From assembly GCA_051954935.1 (NCBI GenBank), contig JBQCHG010000005.1:1-64000 (forward strand): a DNA stretch of 64,000 nucleotides, read 5' to 3'. The position numbers and the translations under genes were made by a program. Position 1 is the stretch's first letter. Every line of letters begins with the position of its first letter. This document shows positions 1 to 9,321 of this stretch, piece by piece. Under the pieces are notes generated by a model. The model searched no databases, was not told where the DNA came from, and saw only the letters and a list, made by a program, of their open reading frames with translations. The DNA comes from 66-474 sp051954935 (lineage in GTDB: Bacteria > Pseudomonadota > Gammaproteobacteria > Xanthomonadales > Rhodanobacteraceae).

Positions 1-2131
<2,131 letters not shown>

Positions 2132-2387
2132 GGACACTCTTTCCTGTGATTTTCCCGTGTGAAACGCCTGCCGTCGCAACGCTCGCAGGCGTCAGACCAG
2201 TGATTCCGAAAAGTGCTTCACTGCACTTTTTCGAGTCGCGAGCCCGGTACGAGACCGGACTCGCTCGCGCCGGATCAAGCCGGTTTTTCCGCTCGATTCG
2301 GGGGTTGGGCATCCCGCCCGACCGGACGCACAAGTGTACCACATCCACCCTTTTCACGGGGCGGAAAAACCCAACAAATCTGCGGAT

Positions 2388-2837
2388 TTAGGCGGCCTTT
2401 TTGGACGGTTCGGAGGACTCGTCCACTGCCGCATCACGTTGGCGCGGAAAGGCCCATTGACGGGCGCCGGTGAAGTTGACGAGCGACCCCGGCAACGAGC
2501 CCGCGGCCACCGCGATCGAAGGCCACGCGTGCACAAAGGAGGAGTAGAAAACAACCAGGGCGTAGGTCGCGTAATTGAGCGCGAAGCCGAACGACATCGC
2601 GGTCATGTAGCGCGTCCATTCGCCGAACAGGGTGTGACCGCCGCGATCGGGAAAAGTGTAGCGGCGGTTGAACAGCCAGGTGGCGGTTGCCGCACACAGG
2701 AACGAAAACAGGCGCGCGATGTACGGATTCGCGTCTGCCTTGCTGACCAGCAGCTGCACGATGCCGGCATCCACCACGAAGCCGACCGCGCCTCCGACAC
2801 CGAACCAGAAGAGCTGCCTGGGGATGCGCCTCCACAT
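2388..2837 (-). CDS. GtrA-family small membrane protein
   Basis: Protein of 149 residues with about four hydrophobic segments (roughly residues 8-30, 38-58, 75-97 and 103-122). It carries the family pattern FGVGGAVGFVVDAG near the start and FLCAATATWLFNRRYTF in the middle. GtrA-like proteins are thought to move polyprenyl-linked sugars across the inner membrane, or to assist glycosyltransferases that do so. The substrate cannot be read from sequence. The ATG shares one base with the mtnA stop (TAATG), so translation is probably coupled to mtnA, although no functional link to methionine salvage is known. The tail after about residue 132 is charged and poorly structured. The 256 bases from here to gyrA hold no further gene that I can see. 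Confidence 0.85.
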   Translation of the reverse strand: MWRRIPRQLFWFGVGGAVGFVVDAGIVQLLVSKADANPYIARLFSFLCAATATWLFNRRYTFPDRGGHTLFGEWTRYMTAMSFGFALNYATYALVVFYSSFVHAWPSIAVAAGSLPGSLVNFTGARQWAFPRQRDAAVDESSEPSKKAA

Positions 2838-3877
2838 TACCGGGCACCTTCAGCGAACATTCGCCGCATCGAAGCGGCATCGGGTCTTTCGATTACGCCG
2901 CGCTCGGTTACGATGGCGTCAATCAACTCTGCAGGCGTGACGTCGAACACGGGGTTCCACGCGCTTGCACCTTCCACCACGGTGCGCGACCCCGCGTGCG
3001 AAAGCAGCTCGGCCGGGTCGCGCAGCTCGATCTCGATCGCCTCGCCCGAAGGCGTGTTCATGTCCACGGTCGAGGACGGCGCGACCACCATGAACTTCGC
3101 GCCATGGTGCCTCGCGGAAATCGCGAGCTGGTAGGTACCGATCTTGTTGGCGGTGTCGCCGTTCACCGCGATGCGGTCGGCACCGACGATCACCCATTGC
3201 AGCTTGTGCTCGCGCATCAGGTGCGCTGCGGCGGAATCGGCGATCAGCGTGGCCGGAATGCCATCGCGGGTGAGTTCCCACATGGTCAGCCGCGCGCCCT
3301 GCAGCCAGGGCCGGGTTTCACCGGCGTATACCCGAGCGATGCGGCCCGCCTCGACGCCGGCACGGATCACGCCGAGCGCGGTGCCGAAACCCGCGGTGGC
3401 CAGCGACCCGGTGTTGCAGTGGGTCAGCACCGCGCTGCCCGACTCGATCAGCGCCGCGCCCAGCTCGCCCATGCGACGATTGGCGGCAAGGTCCTCGTCC
3501 TGGATCTTCTGCGCTTCGTCGGCGAGTGCCTGCGCGTCCGCACCTGCTTGCACACGCGCGCGCATGCGGTCCAGCGCCCACATCAGGTTCACCGCGGTGG
3601 GCCGGGCGGCGCGCAGGTTCGCGAGCGCGAATTCCAGAGGATCGCCGCGCTGCGCAGCCAGCACCATGCCCCAGGCGGCGGCAATGCCGATCGCCGGGGC
3701 GCCGCGCACCACCAGGTCCCGAATCGACTGCACGACATCATCGACGCTGCGGCAATCCAGCCAGATTTCCTCGTGCGGCAACCTGCGCTGATCGAGCAAT
3801 CGCAGGTGGTCGCCCCGCCACTGCACCGCGCGAATGGTGTCGCGCTCGCTCCTGTTTTCCACGGCTGCTTGCGGCAT
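2837..3877 (-). CDS. mtnA: S-methyl-5-thioribose-1-phosphate isomerase
   Basis: Converts 5-methylthioribose-1-phosphate to 5-methylthioribulose-1-phosphate in the methionine salvage pathway (cytosol). The protein has 346 residues, normal for the family. Supporting motifs are VRGAPAIGIAAAWG in the N-terminal half, the catalytic cysteine in THCNTGSLAT, and the catalytic aspartate in GADRIAVNGDTANKIGTY. I chose the ATG at 3877 (MPQAAVENRSERD) because a GAAG ribosome site sits 8 bases upstream. An upstream in-frame extension of 28 residues has no family similarity. The stop overlaps the start of the GtrA gene. No other salvage gene is present here; the mtnA-gyrA pairing is seen in other Xanthomonadales. 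An eIF2B-like relative is unlikely given the active-site match. Confidence 0.95.
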   Translation of the reverse strand: MPQAAVENRSERDTIRAVQWRGDHLRLLDQRRLPHEEIWLDCRSVDDVVQSIRDLVVRGAPAIGIAAAWGMVLAAQRGDPLEFALANLRAARPTAVNLMWALDRMRARVQAGADAQALADEAQKIQDEDLAANRRMGELGAALIESGSAVLTHCNTGSLATAGFGTALGVIRAGVEAGRIARVYAGETRPWLQGARLTMWELTRDGIPATLIADSAAAHLMREHKLQWVIVGADRIAVNGDTANKIGTYQLAISARHHGAKFMVVAPSSTVDMNTPSGEAIEIELRDPAELLSHAGSRTVVEGASAWNPVFDVTPAELIDAIVTERGVIERPDAASMRRMFAEGAR

Positions 3878-3936
3878 CGCTGCGACTTCAAACTTCCCGG
3901 TTCGACGATGCCAGCCTAACACGCTGCTTTGCCGTT

Positions 3937-3965
3937 GTAGGGGCAGGCTTGCGCTCAACAAGCCT
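3937..3965. repeat. Degenerate GTAG-type hairpin
   Basis: A GTAGGGGC segment is followed by AGGCTTG, a 7-base loop and CAAGCCT. It looks like a decayed single copy of the GTAG repeat found at five other places in the window. It lies between the mtnA start and the pspC-like stop and is not attached to a stop codon. Confidence 0.35.
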
Positions 3966-3976
3966 CAATGGAGGGA

Positions 3977-4174
3977 TCAATCCTCCTGCGGCACCAAAAG
4001 CCAGAGAATGACGTAGACGAGCACGCCCGGGAACGCGGCGGAGAAGATCGAGACCAGCACGTAGACGACGCGCAGCAGGCTGGAATCAACGCCGAAGTAG
4101 GCAGCGAGGCCGCCAACGACGCCGGCGATCATGCGATCGCGGCGGGAACGGCGAAGCGGTGGGCGGGTGCTCAT
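3977..4174 (-). CDS. Minimal PspC-domain protein
   Basis: Protein of 65 residues consisting almost only of a PspC domain: a basic N-terminus (STRPPLRRSRRDRM), the motif IAGVVGGLAAYFGVD, then one strongly hydrophobic helix (about residues 35-59) ending in LLVPQED. PspC proteins act at the inner membrane in phage-shock or envelope-stress responses. E. coli PspC is nearly twice as long and has a leucine-zipper part that is missing here. The ATG at 4174 has an excellent AAGGAG ribosome site 6 bases upstream. No pspA or pspF lies beside it, so the gene stands alone between mtnA and phaC. Family assignment is good; the role is inferred. Confidence 0.85.
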   Translation of the reverse strand: MSTRPPLRRSRRDRMIAGVVGGLAAYFGVDSSLLRVVYVLVSIFSAAFPGVLVYVILWLLVPQED

Positions 4175-4205
4175 GTCGTTCTCCTTGCAACGACACTCTA
4201 GCGCA

Positions 4206-5273
4206 TCACTTCGTCCTTTCGGCCAACCATCCGTGAATCGCCGGCGGCACCTCGCGCTGCGCACGACCCGAGACGTAGATGCCGATGTGCCCGCCCTTGA
4301 ACGCGAGCTGGGTGTAATCCTTGGTGCCGACGTACTCGCCCAGCGGACGCGAGGCGGACGGCGGCACCAGATGATCCTGCTCGGCGAAGATGTTGAGCAC
4401 GGGGATCGTGATGTTACTGAGGCTGACCGGCCTGCCGCCGATCTCGAGGCCGCCCTTTACCAGCTTGTTGCCTTGATAGAAGTCGCGGATGAACTCGCGG
4501 AAGGCTTCGCCGGCCTGGTCGGGCGAATCGAAGATCCACTTCTCCATGCGCAGGAAGTTTTCGAGTTCCGTCTTGTTGTCGAGGATTTCCAGCATCGCAA
4601 CGTATTTCTGCTGGTTCAGGCGCACCGGTTTCAACGTGAGGTAGCACCAGTTCATCAGGTCGGCCGGGACATTGCCCAGCGTGTCCACGAACAGGTCCAC
4701 ATCCAGGCCGCGCGTCCAGTGCGAGAGCATATTGTCGGGCGTGTGGAAATCCACCGGCGTGACCATCGTGATCAGGTTCTGCAACTTGTCCTGGTGCAAC
4801 GCGGTGAAGCACAACGAGAACGCGCCGCCTTGGCAGATGCCGAGCAGATTGATCTTCTTCACGCCTGCGTGCTTGGCCACCGCATCCACGCAACGACGGA
4901 TGTAGCCGTTGATGTAGTCGTCCAGCGTCACCCAACGGTCCGCGCCATCGGGATAGCCCCAGTCGATCAGGTACACGTCCTCGCCCAGCGCCAGCAGGTT
5001 CTTCACCAGCGAGCGGTCGTCCTGCAGGTCCACCATATAGGGCCGGTTGACCAGCGCGTAACAGATCAGGATCGGAGCCCTCGCGGTCGGCTTGCCTTTG
5101 CCTTTGTAGCGATAGACGACGACCTTGTCCTCGCTGTAGATCGCTTCCTTTTCGGTCGCGCCGTAATCCACGTCCTCGACGTCGCGCAGCGTGCGCACGC
5201 TGGCGGCGAGTTTCCCCTGCGCGCGCAGCGCTTCGTCCAGGGCGCGGGTGGGATCGATTCTGATGGGTTCCAT
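4206..5273 (-). CDS. phaC: Class III poly(3-hydroxyalkanoate) synthase, catalytic subunit PhaC
   Basis: Polymerises (R)-3-hydroxyacyl-CoA to polyhydroxyalkanoate on the granule surface, in complex with PhaE. The protein has 355 residues, the short form typical of class III; class I and II enzymes are about 550-600. The lipase-like box is GICQGG with catalytic Cys147, followed by Asp300 in FAEQDHLVPP and His329 in KGGHIGIYVSG. These positions nearly equal Cys149/Asp302/His331 of the Allochromatium enzyme. The start MEPIRIDPTR lies five bases after the phaE stop, so the two are co-transcribed. No beta-ketothiolase or acetoacetyl-CoA reductase gene is adjacent; monomer supply must be encoded elsewhere. 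Confidence 0.96.
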   Translation of the reverse strand: MEPIRIDPTRALDEALRAQGKLAASVRTLRDVEDVDYGATEKEAIYSEDKVVVYRYKGKGKPTARAPILICYALVNRPYMVDLQDDRSLVKNLLALGEDVYLIDWGYPDGADRWVTLDDYINGYIRRCVDAVAKHAGVKKINLLGICQGGAFSLCFTALHQDKLQNLITMVTPVDFHTPDNMLSHWTRGLDVDLFVDTLGNVPADLMNWCYLTLKPVRLNQQKYVAMLEILDNKTELENFLRMEKWIFDSPDQAGEAFREFIRDFYQGNKLVKGGLEIGGRPVSLSNITIPVLNIFAEQDHLVPPSASRPLGEYVGTKDYTQLAFKGGHIGIYVSGRAQREVPPAIHGWLAERTK

Positions 5274-5278
5274 GGCGA

Positions 5279-6304
5279 TCAACCTTTGCTCGCTTTGGTG
5301 GCGCGTTTCGCAGGTGCCTTCTTCGCGCCCGAGGTCCGTTTCAGCTTCTCGACTTCGGCGCGCAATGCCGCGACTTCCGCGGCGAGATCCGGCGCGGCTT
5401 CGGCCTGGCGCTTCAACTCGCGGCGCGTCTCGTGCAGCCGCTTGCCGATGCTGTCGATTTCGGTGCGCGTTGGCATGCCGAGATCGGTCGCGACGCGCTC
5501 GACTTCCTGCTGCACGTGTTGGCGCACGCGCATCTGCGCGTTCACCAGCGCGCCGTAGACTTCGCGGAACTCGGGCGACAACGCGACTTCCGCGTAGGCT
5601 TCTTCCGCCGCATCCACCCACAGGTCGTACAACGCACGTACCGATTCGACCTGCCGGCCCGGTTCGCCGCGTTCGGCCAGCTTGTCCTCGAACACCTCGA
5701 AGCCGCGCCGACTGGCGCGCGCGATCAGCGCGTTGTAACGATTGGTCTGCTCCTGATAATCCAGCATCGCCTGCGCGAGCTTCTGGTAGTGCGCCTGATG
5801 CTCGCGCAGATAGCCGAACGCCGGCACACCGAGCATGCCGCGCAGTTCCTGCGTGACCGGCGCGACGTTTTCCATCATCTGTTCGAAGCCCTTGGCGCCC
5901 TGCCCTGCGATCTCGCGCAGCGCACGCGCCAGCGGGTTGTCGAACAGTGCCGCATCCGCGCCGGGGAAATTGAAAGCCTGCCGCAGCGTGTCGGTCCAGG
6001 CTTGCGGATCCAGCTTGCCCGCTTCGCCTGCACTCTTCGCGGCGAGCGATTGCAGCAATGCGAAGTAGGATTTCGCACCGGCGAGCAGGCGTTCGACGAC
6101 TTCGTTTTGCGAAGGCTGTTGCGCGAACAACTTCGACCACTGCTCCAGGCCTTGCTGCCACGGCGCGCTGCCAGCATTGCCTGCTGCAGGCGCGGCCGCA
6201 CCCTCGAACGCCTTGCGGGTGGCGTCGTTCCACGCGTCCCAGTAGCGCTGCGACATTGCCTGCCAGTCGTTGAAGGCGCGCGTGCTGTCTTGGCTCTTGG
6301 CCAT
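5279..6304 (-). CDS. phaE: Class III PHA synthase subunit PhaE
   Basis: Accessory subunit required for activity of class III PhaC. The protein has 341 residues and is largely helical, with a tryptophan- and alanine-rich N-terminal half and a heptad-like C-terminal half ending about 320. The very C-terminus is lysine/alanine-rich (SGAKKAPAKRATKASKG), resembling phasin tails and possibly touching DNA or the granule; that last point is inference. The start MAKSQDSTRAFNDW at 6304 has GGAG about 6 bases upstream. The further upstream in-frame codons lie beyond the predicted transcription start. It is the first gene of phaE-phaC, preceded by a clear promoter. Confidence 0.92.
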   Translation of the reverse strand: MAKSQDSTRAFNDWQAMSQRYWDAWNDATRKAFEGAAAPAAGNAGSAPWQQGLEQWSKLFAQQPSQNEVVERLLAGAKSYFALLQSLAAKSAGEAGKLDPQAWTDTLRQAFNFPGADAALFDNPLARALREIAGQGAKGFEQMMENVAPVTQELRGMLGVPAFGYLREHQAHYQKLAQAMLDYQEQTNRYNALIARASRRGFEVFEDKLAERGEPGRQVESVRALYDLWVDAAEEAYAEVALSPEFREVYGALVNAQMRVRQHVQQEVERVATDLGMPTRTEIDSIGKRLHETRRELKRQAEAAPDLAAEVAALRAEVEKLKRTSGAKKAPAKRATKASKG

Positions 6305-6329
6305 GGGAGGCTCCGAAAGTGATTGCAGC

Positions 6330-6358
6330 ATGCTAGCCGGCGTTATGTTGCGTCGCAA
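6330..6358 (-). promoter_or_regulatory. Predicted sigma70 promoter of phaE-phaC
   Basis: On the minus strand TTGCGA (-35, at 6353-6358) and TAGCAT (-10, at 6330-6335) are separated by exactly 17 bases. Each hexamer matches consensus at four of six positions. Transcription would begin near 6323, giving a leader of about 20 bases that contains the phaE ribosome site. Confidence 0.6.
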
Positions 6359-6360
6359 CA
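6346..6360. promoter_or_regulatory. Palindrome overlapping the phaE -35 box (candidate operator)
   Basis: The 15 bases TGTTGCGTCGCAACA form a perfect inverted repeat around a single central base and contain the whole predicted -35 hexamer. A repressor bound here would block polymerase. A PhaR-type regulator is the obvious candidate by context, but no regulator gene is present and the assignment is inference. Confidence 0.5.
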
Positions 6361-6362
6361 AA

Positions 6363-6428
6363 GCAACCGCCTGCAAGCCGGCTCCTCCGGAGGGGCTGGC
6401 AGGAGCGAGCTAGCTCGCGACCGTACTA
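6363..6428. repeat. GTAG-type REP doublet between korB and phaE
   Basis: Two inverted REP-like units: GCAACCGCCTGCAAGCCGGC at 6363-6382, and GGCAGGAGCGAGCTAGCTCG at 6399-6418 followed by CGACC. The right edge reads CTACC, i.e. GGTAG on the minus strand, and this TAG is the korB stop codon. Confidence 0.7.
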
Positions 6429-7481
6429 CCTCAATCCCGCATTGATCTTCTCCAGCGCTGCCGAGCCGGGGCACAGCTCGCGCTCGCCCAAGGTGTTGAA
6501 CGCAACCGGCGCGGTACCGAGGTGCGCGTGCAGGTCGGGCGCCTCTGGATCCACGTATAGAAGCCCGGTGACGACTTCGCCGCGCGCTTCGCAACGATGC
6601 AGGTAGTTCATCGCAGCGACGCGGTCGCCGGAATCGTAGCCGGTCGGGAGCTTTCGAAGCCGCAACACGCTGCCGTCGTGCTGGTGGACCTCGGTCACTT
6701 CGCCGGGCGCGTAATCCACGGTGATTTCCGCACAGGCCGGAACGAAATCCAGCCGGTTCAATGCGTGGTTGTGCTCGCGCACGTATTCGTAGGATTTGGT
6801 GCTGCCGGCATGGTTGTTGAACGCCACGCACGGACTGATCACGTCCACGAAGGCCGCGCCCTTATGCGTCATCGCGGCTTTCAGCAGCGGCACAAGCTGC
6901 GCCTTGTCGCCGGAGAACCCGCGCGCAACGAAACTCGCGCCCAGTTGCAACGCAAGCCCGACCATATCCACCGGCGCATCGGTGTTGATCGCGCCCTTCT
7001 TGGACTTGGAACCCTGGTCCGCAGTCGCCGAGAACTGGCCCTTGGTCAGGCCGTACACGCCGTTGTTCTCGACGATGTAGACCATATCCACGCCTCGACG
7101 GATCGCGTGCACGAACTGGCCGATGCCGATGGATGCGCTGTCGCCGTCGCCCGATACGCCGAGATAAAGCAGCTCGCGATTGGCGAGATTGGCGCCGGTG
7201 AGAACGGATGGCATGCGCCCGTGCACGGTATTGAAGCCATGCGAGGCGGAGAGGAAATAGGTCGGCGTCTTGGAGCTGCAGCCGATGCCAGACAGTTTCG
7301 CCACGCGATGCGGCTCGATGTCCAGCTCCCAGCAAGCCTGGATGATCGCCGCGGAGATCGAATCATGTCCGCAGCCCGCGCACAACGTCGACACCGCGCC
7401 TTCGTAATCTCGTCGCGTATAGCCGACACGGTTCCTGGTCAGGGACGGATGGTGCAGTTTGGGTTTGGCGAGGTAGGTCAT
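6426..7481 (-). CDS. korB: 2-oxoacid:acceptor oxidoreductase, beta (thiamine diphosphate) subunit
   Basis: Beta subunit that binds thiamine diphosphate and one 4Fe-4S cluster in an enzyme that decarboxylates a 2-oxoacid to its acyl-CoA. The protein has 351 residues. Cluster cysteines are visible in LCAGCGHDS, GIGCSSKTP and VISPCVAFNNH. The cofactor motif GDGDSASIGIGQF is followed by VENNGVYGLTKGQ. The family is KorB/PorB-like; 2-oxoglutarate is the most likely substrate given the subunit arrangement, but pyruvate cannot be excluded. The ATG at 7481 lies one base after the korA stop; an in-frame ATG at 7499 would add six residues and overlap korA. The stop codon TAG belongs to a REP element. 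Confidence 0.9.
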   Translation of the reverse strand: MTYLAKPKLHHPSLTRNRVGYTRRDYEGAVSTLCAGCGHDSISAAIIQACWELDIEPHRVAKLSGIGCSSKTPTYFLSASHGFNTVHGRMPSVLTGANLANRELLYLGVSGDGDSASIGIGQFVHAIRRGVDMVYIVENNGVYGLTKGQFSATADQGSKSKKGAINTDAPVDMVGLALQLGASFVARGFSGDKAQLVPLLKAAMTHKGAAFVDVISPCVAFNNHAGSTKSYEYVREHNHALNRLDFVPACAEITVDYAPGEVTEVHQHDGSVLRLRKLPTGYDSGDRVAAMNYLHRCEARGEVVTGLLYVDPEAPDLHAHLGTAPVAFNTLGERELCPGSAALEKINAGLR

Positions 7482-7482
7482 T

Positions 7483-9321
7483 TCATGCAACCTTGTCATC
7501 CCGCAACGACAGCACGTTCCCCGCCTGCATGTGCTTGCCGATGGTGGTGGAGATGAAGCGCGCGGTGATCGGCGTGCCGTCGTAGTGCAGGATGGGAACC
7601 AGCCGCGCCGGATCGAGAGCGAACTGTTCGATCAGCAGCGTGCGCAGTTGTGCGTCGCGGTTCTGTTCGACCACGAATACGGATTCGTGCGCCAGCACGA
7701 AATCCTTGATCGTGTCTGCGAACGGATAGGCGCGCACGCGCAGCGTGTCGAGGTGCAGGCCATCATTGTCCAGCATGGCGCGCGCTTCCGCCATTGCGGG
7801 CGAGGTCGAGCCGAAGTAGATCGCGCCGTGCGCAGCCTTCGCTCGCGCACCATGCATTACCGGCTGCGGCAGCAGCGATTTCGCCGTCTCGAACTTGCGC
7901 TGCAGGCGACGCATGTTCTCGACGTAGTCCTCGCCCTTTTCCGAGTACTTGGCGTCCGCGTTCTTGCTGGTCCCGCGGGTGAAGAAACTGCCGCGCGTGG
8001 GATGCGTGCCGGGGTACGTGCGATACGGGATTCCGTCGCTGTCCACGTCGCGATAACGGCCGAAGGGCACGCCCGCCTCCAGTTGCTCCGCGGTGAGCAC
8101 CTTGCCGCGGTCGTAGCGGCGCGCATCGTCCCATTGGAATGGTGCGCACAGCCGCTGGTTCATGCCGATGTCCAGATCGCTCATCACGAACACCGGTGTC
8201 TGCAGGCGGTCTGCCGTGTCCAGGGCGGTCGCGGCGAACTCGAAACACTCGTGCGGGTCTTCGGGGAACAGCAGCACGTGGTTGGTGTCGCCGTGCGAGG
8301 CATGCGCGCACAGCAGCACGTCGGATTGCTGCGTGCGCGTGGGCATGCCGGTGGACGGTCCGCCGCGCTGCACGTCCACGATCGTCACCGGGATCTCGGC
8401 GAAGTAGGCCAGCCCGATGAACTCGTTCATCAGCGAAATGCCCGGTCCCGACGTGGCGGTGAAAGCACGCGCGCCATTCCAGCCCGCGCCAACCACCATG
8501 CCGATCGAGGCGATCTCGTCCTCGGCCTGCACGATAGCGTAGCGATGCTGTTTCGTTTCAGGGTCCACCCGAAGTCTGGCGCAGTATTTCTGGAACGCTT
8601 CCGCCAACGACGATGATGGCGTGATCGGGTACCACGCGCAGACGGTCGCGCCGCCATACACCATGCCCAGCGCGGCCGCGCTGTTGCCGTCCACGAAGAT
8701 GCGGTCGCCCACCGCATCGCGCCGCTGCACGCACAGGCCGAGCGGTTGCAGGTTCTGCTCCGCATGCTCGCGGCCGAGGTCCAGCGCGTGCACGTTGGGC
8801 TTCAGCAGTGCTTCCTTGCCCTTGTACTGCTCGCCGATGAGCTGCACGACGACTTCGCGCTCGATGCCCAATAGCACGGAGAGCACGCCAAGATACATGA
8901 TGTTCTTGAACAGCTGCCGCTGGCGCGCGTCGGTGTAGGTGGCATTGCAGATCTGCGTGAGCGGAACGCCAATCACACTGACGTCATCGCGGAATTTCGA
9001 TTTCGGCAGCGGCTTGCTGTTGTCGTAAAACAGGTAACCGCCAGGCTCGATCTCCGCGACATCTGCATCCCATGTCTGCGGATTCATCGCCACCATCAGG
9101 TCGGTGCCGCCGCGCCGGCCAAGCCAACCGTGTTCGGAAATGCGCACTTCGTACCAGGTCGGCAGGCCCTGGATGTTGGACGGGAAGATATTGCGCGGAC
9201 TGACCGGAACGCCCATGCGCAGGATGGACTTGGCGAACAGCTCGTTGGCAGAAGCCGACCCGGAGCCGTTGACGTTGGCGAACTTGACGACGAAGTCGTT
9301 GATGGCGGAGATCGACTTCAT
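7483..9321 (-). CDS. korA: 2-oxoacid:acceptor oxidoreductase, fused gamma-alpha subunit
   Basis: 612 residues. The first 190 or so residues form the gamma (CoA-related) domain. The alpha domain starts about FVDGNSAAALGMVYGGATVC and contains AWYPITPSSSLAEAF and TATSGPGISLMNEFIGLA, both typical of 2-oxoacid:ferredoxin oxidoreductase alpha subunits. It pairs with the beta subunit encoded directly downstream. The ATG overlaps the stop of the preceding gene (ATGA), and the stop is one base from korB, so all three genes form one translationally coupled operon. The size, about 67 kDa, agrees with the alpha subunit of the three-subunit 2-oxoglutarate:NADP+ oxidoreductase known from Azoarcus and relatives. 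The fused domain order is also that of many bacterial Kor enzymes. Confidence 0.9.
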   Translation of the reverse strand: MKSISAINDFVVKFANVNGSGSASANELFAKSILRMGVPVSPRNIFPSNIQGLPTWYEVRISEHGWLGRRGGTDLMVAMNPQTWDADVAEIEPGGYLFYDNSKPLPKSKFRDDVSVIGVPLTQICNATYTDARQRQLFKNIMYLGVLSVLLGIEREVVVQLIGEQYKGKEALLKPNVHALDLGREHAEQNLQPLGLCVQRRDAVGDRIFVDGNSAAALGMVYGGATVCAWYPITPSSSLAEAFQKYCARLRVDPETKQHRYAIVQAEDEIASIGMVVGAGWNGARAFTATSGPGISLMNEFIGLAYFAEIPVTIVDVQRGGPSTGMPTRTQQSDVLLCAHASHGDTNHVLLFPEDPHECFEFAATALDTADRLQTPVFVMSDLDIGMNQRLCAPFQWDDARRYDRGKVLTAEQLEAGVPFGRYRDVDSDGIPYRTYPGTHPTRGSFFTRGTSKNADAKYSEKGEDYVENMRRLQRKFETAKSLLPQPVMHGARAKAAHGAIYFGSTSPAMAEARAMLDNDGLHLDTLRVRAYPFADTIKDFVLAHESVFVVEQNRDAQLRTLLIEQFALDPARLVPILHYDGTPITARFISTTIGKHMQAGNVLSLRDDKVA

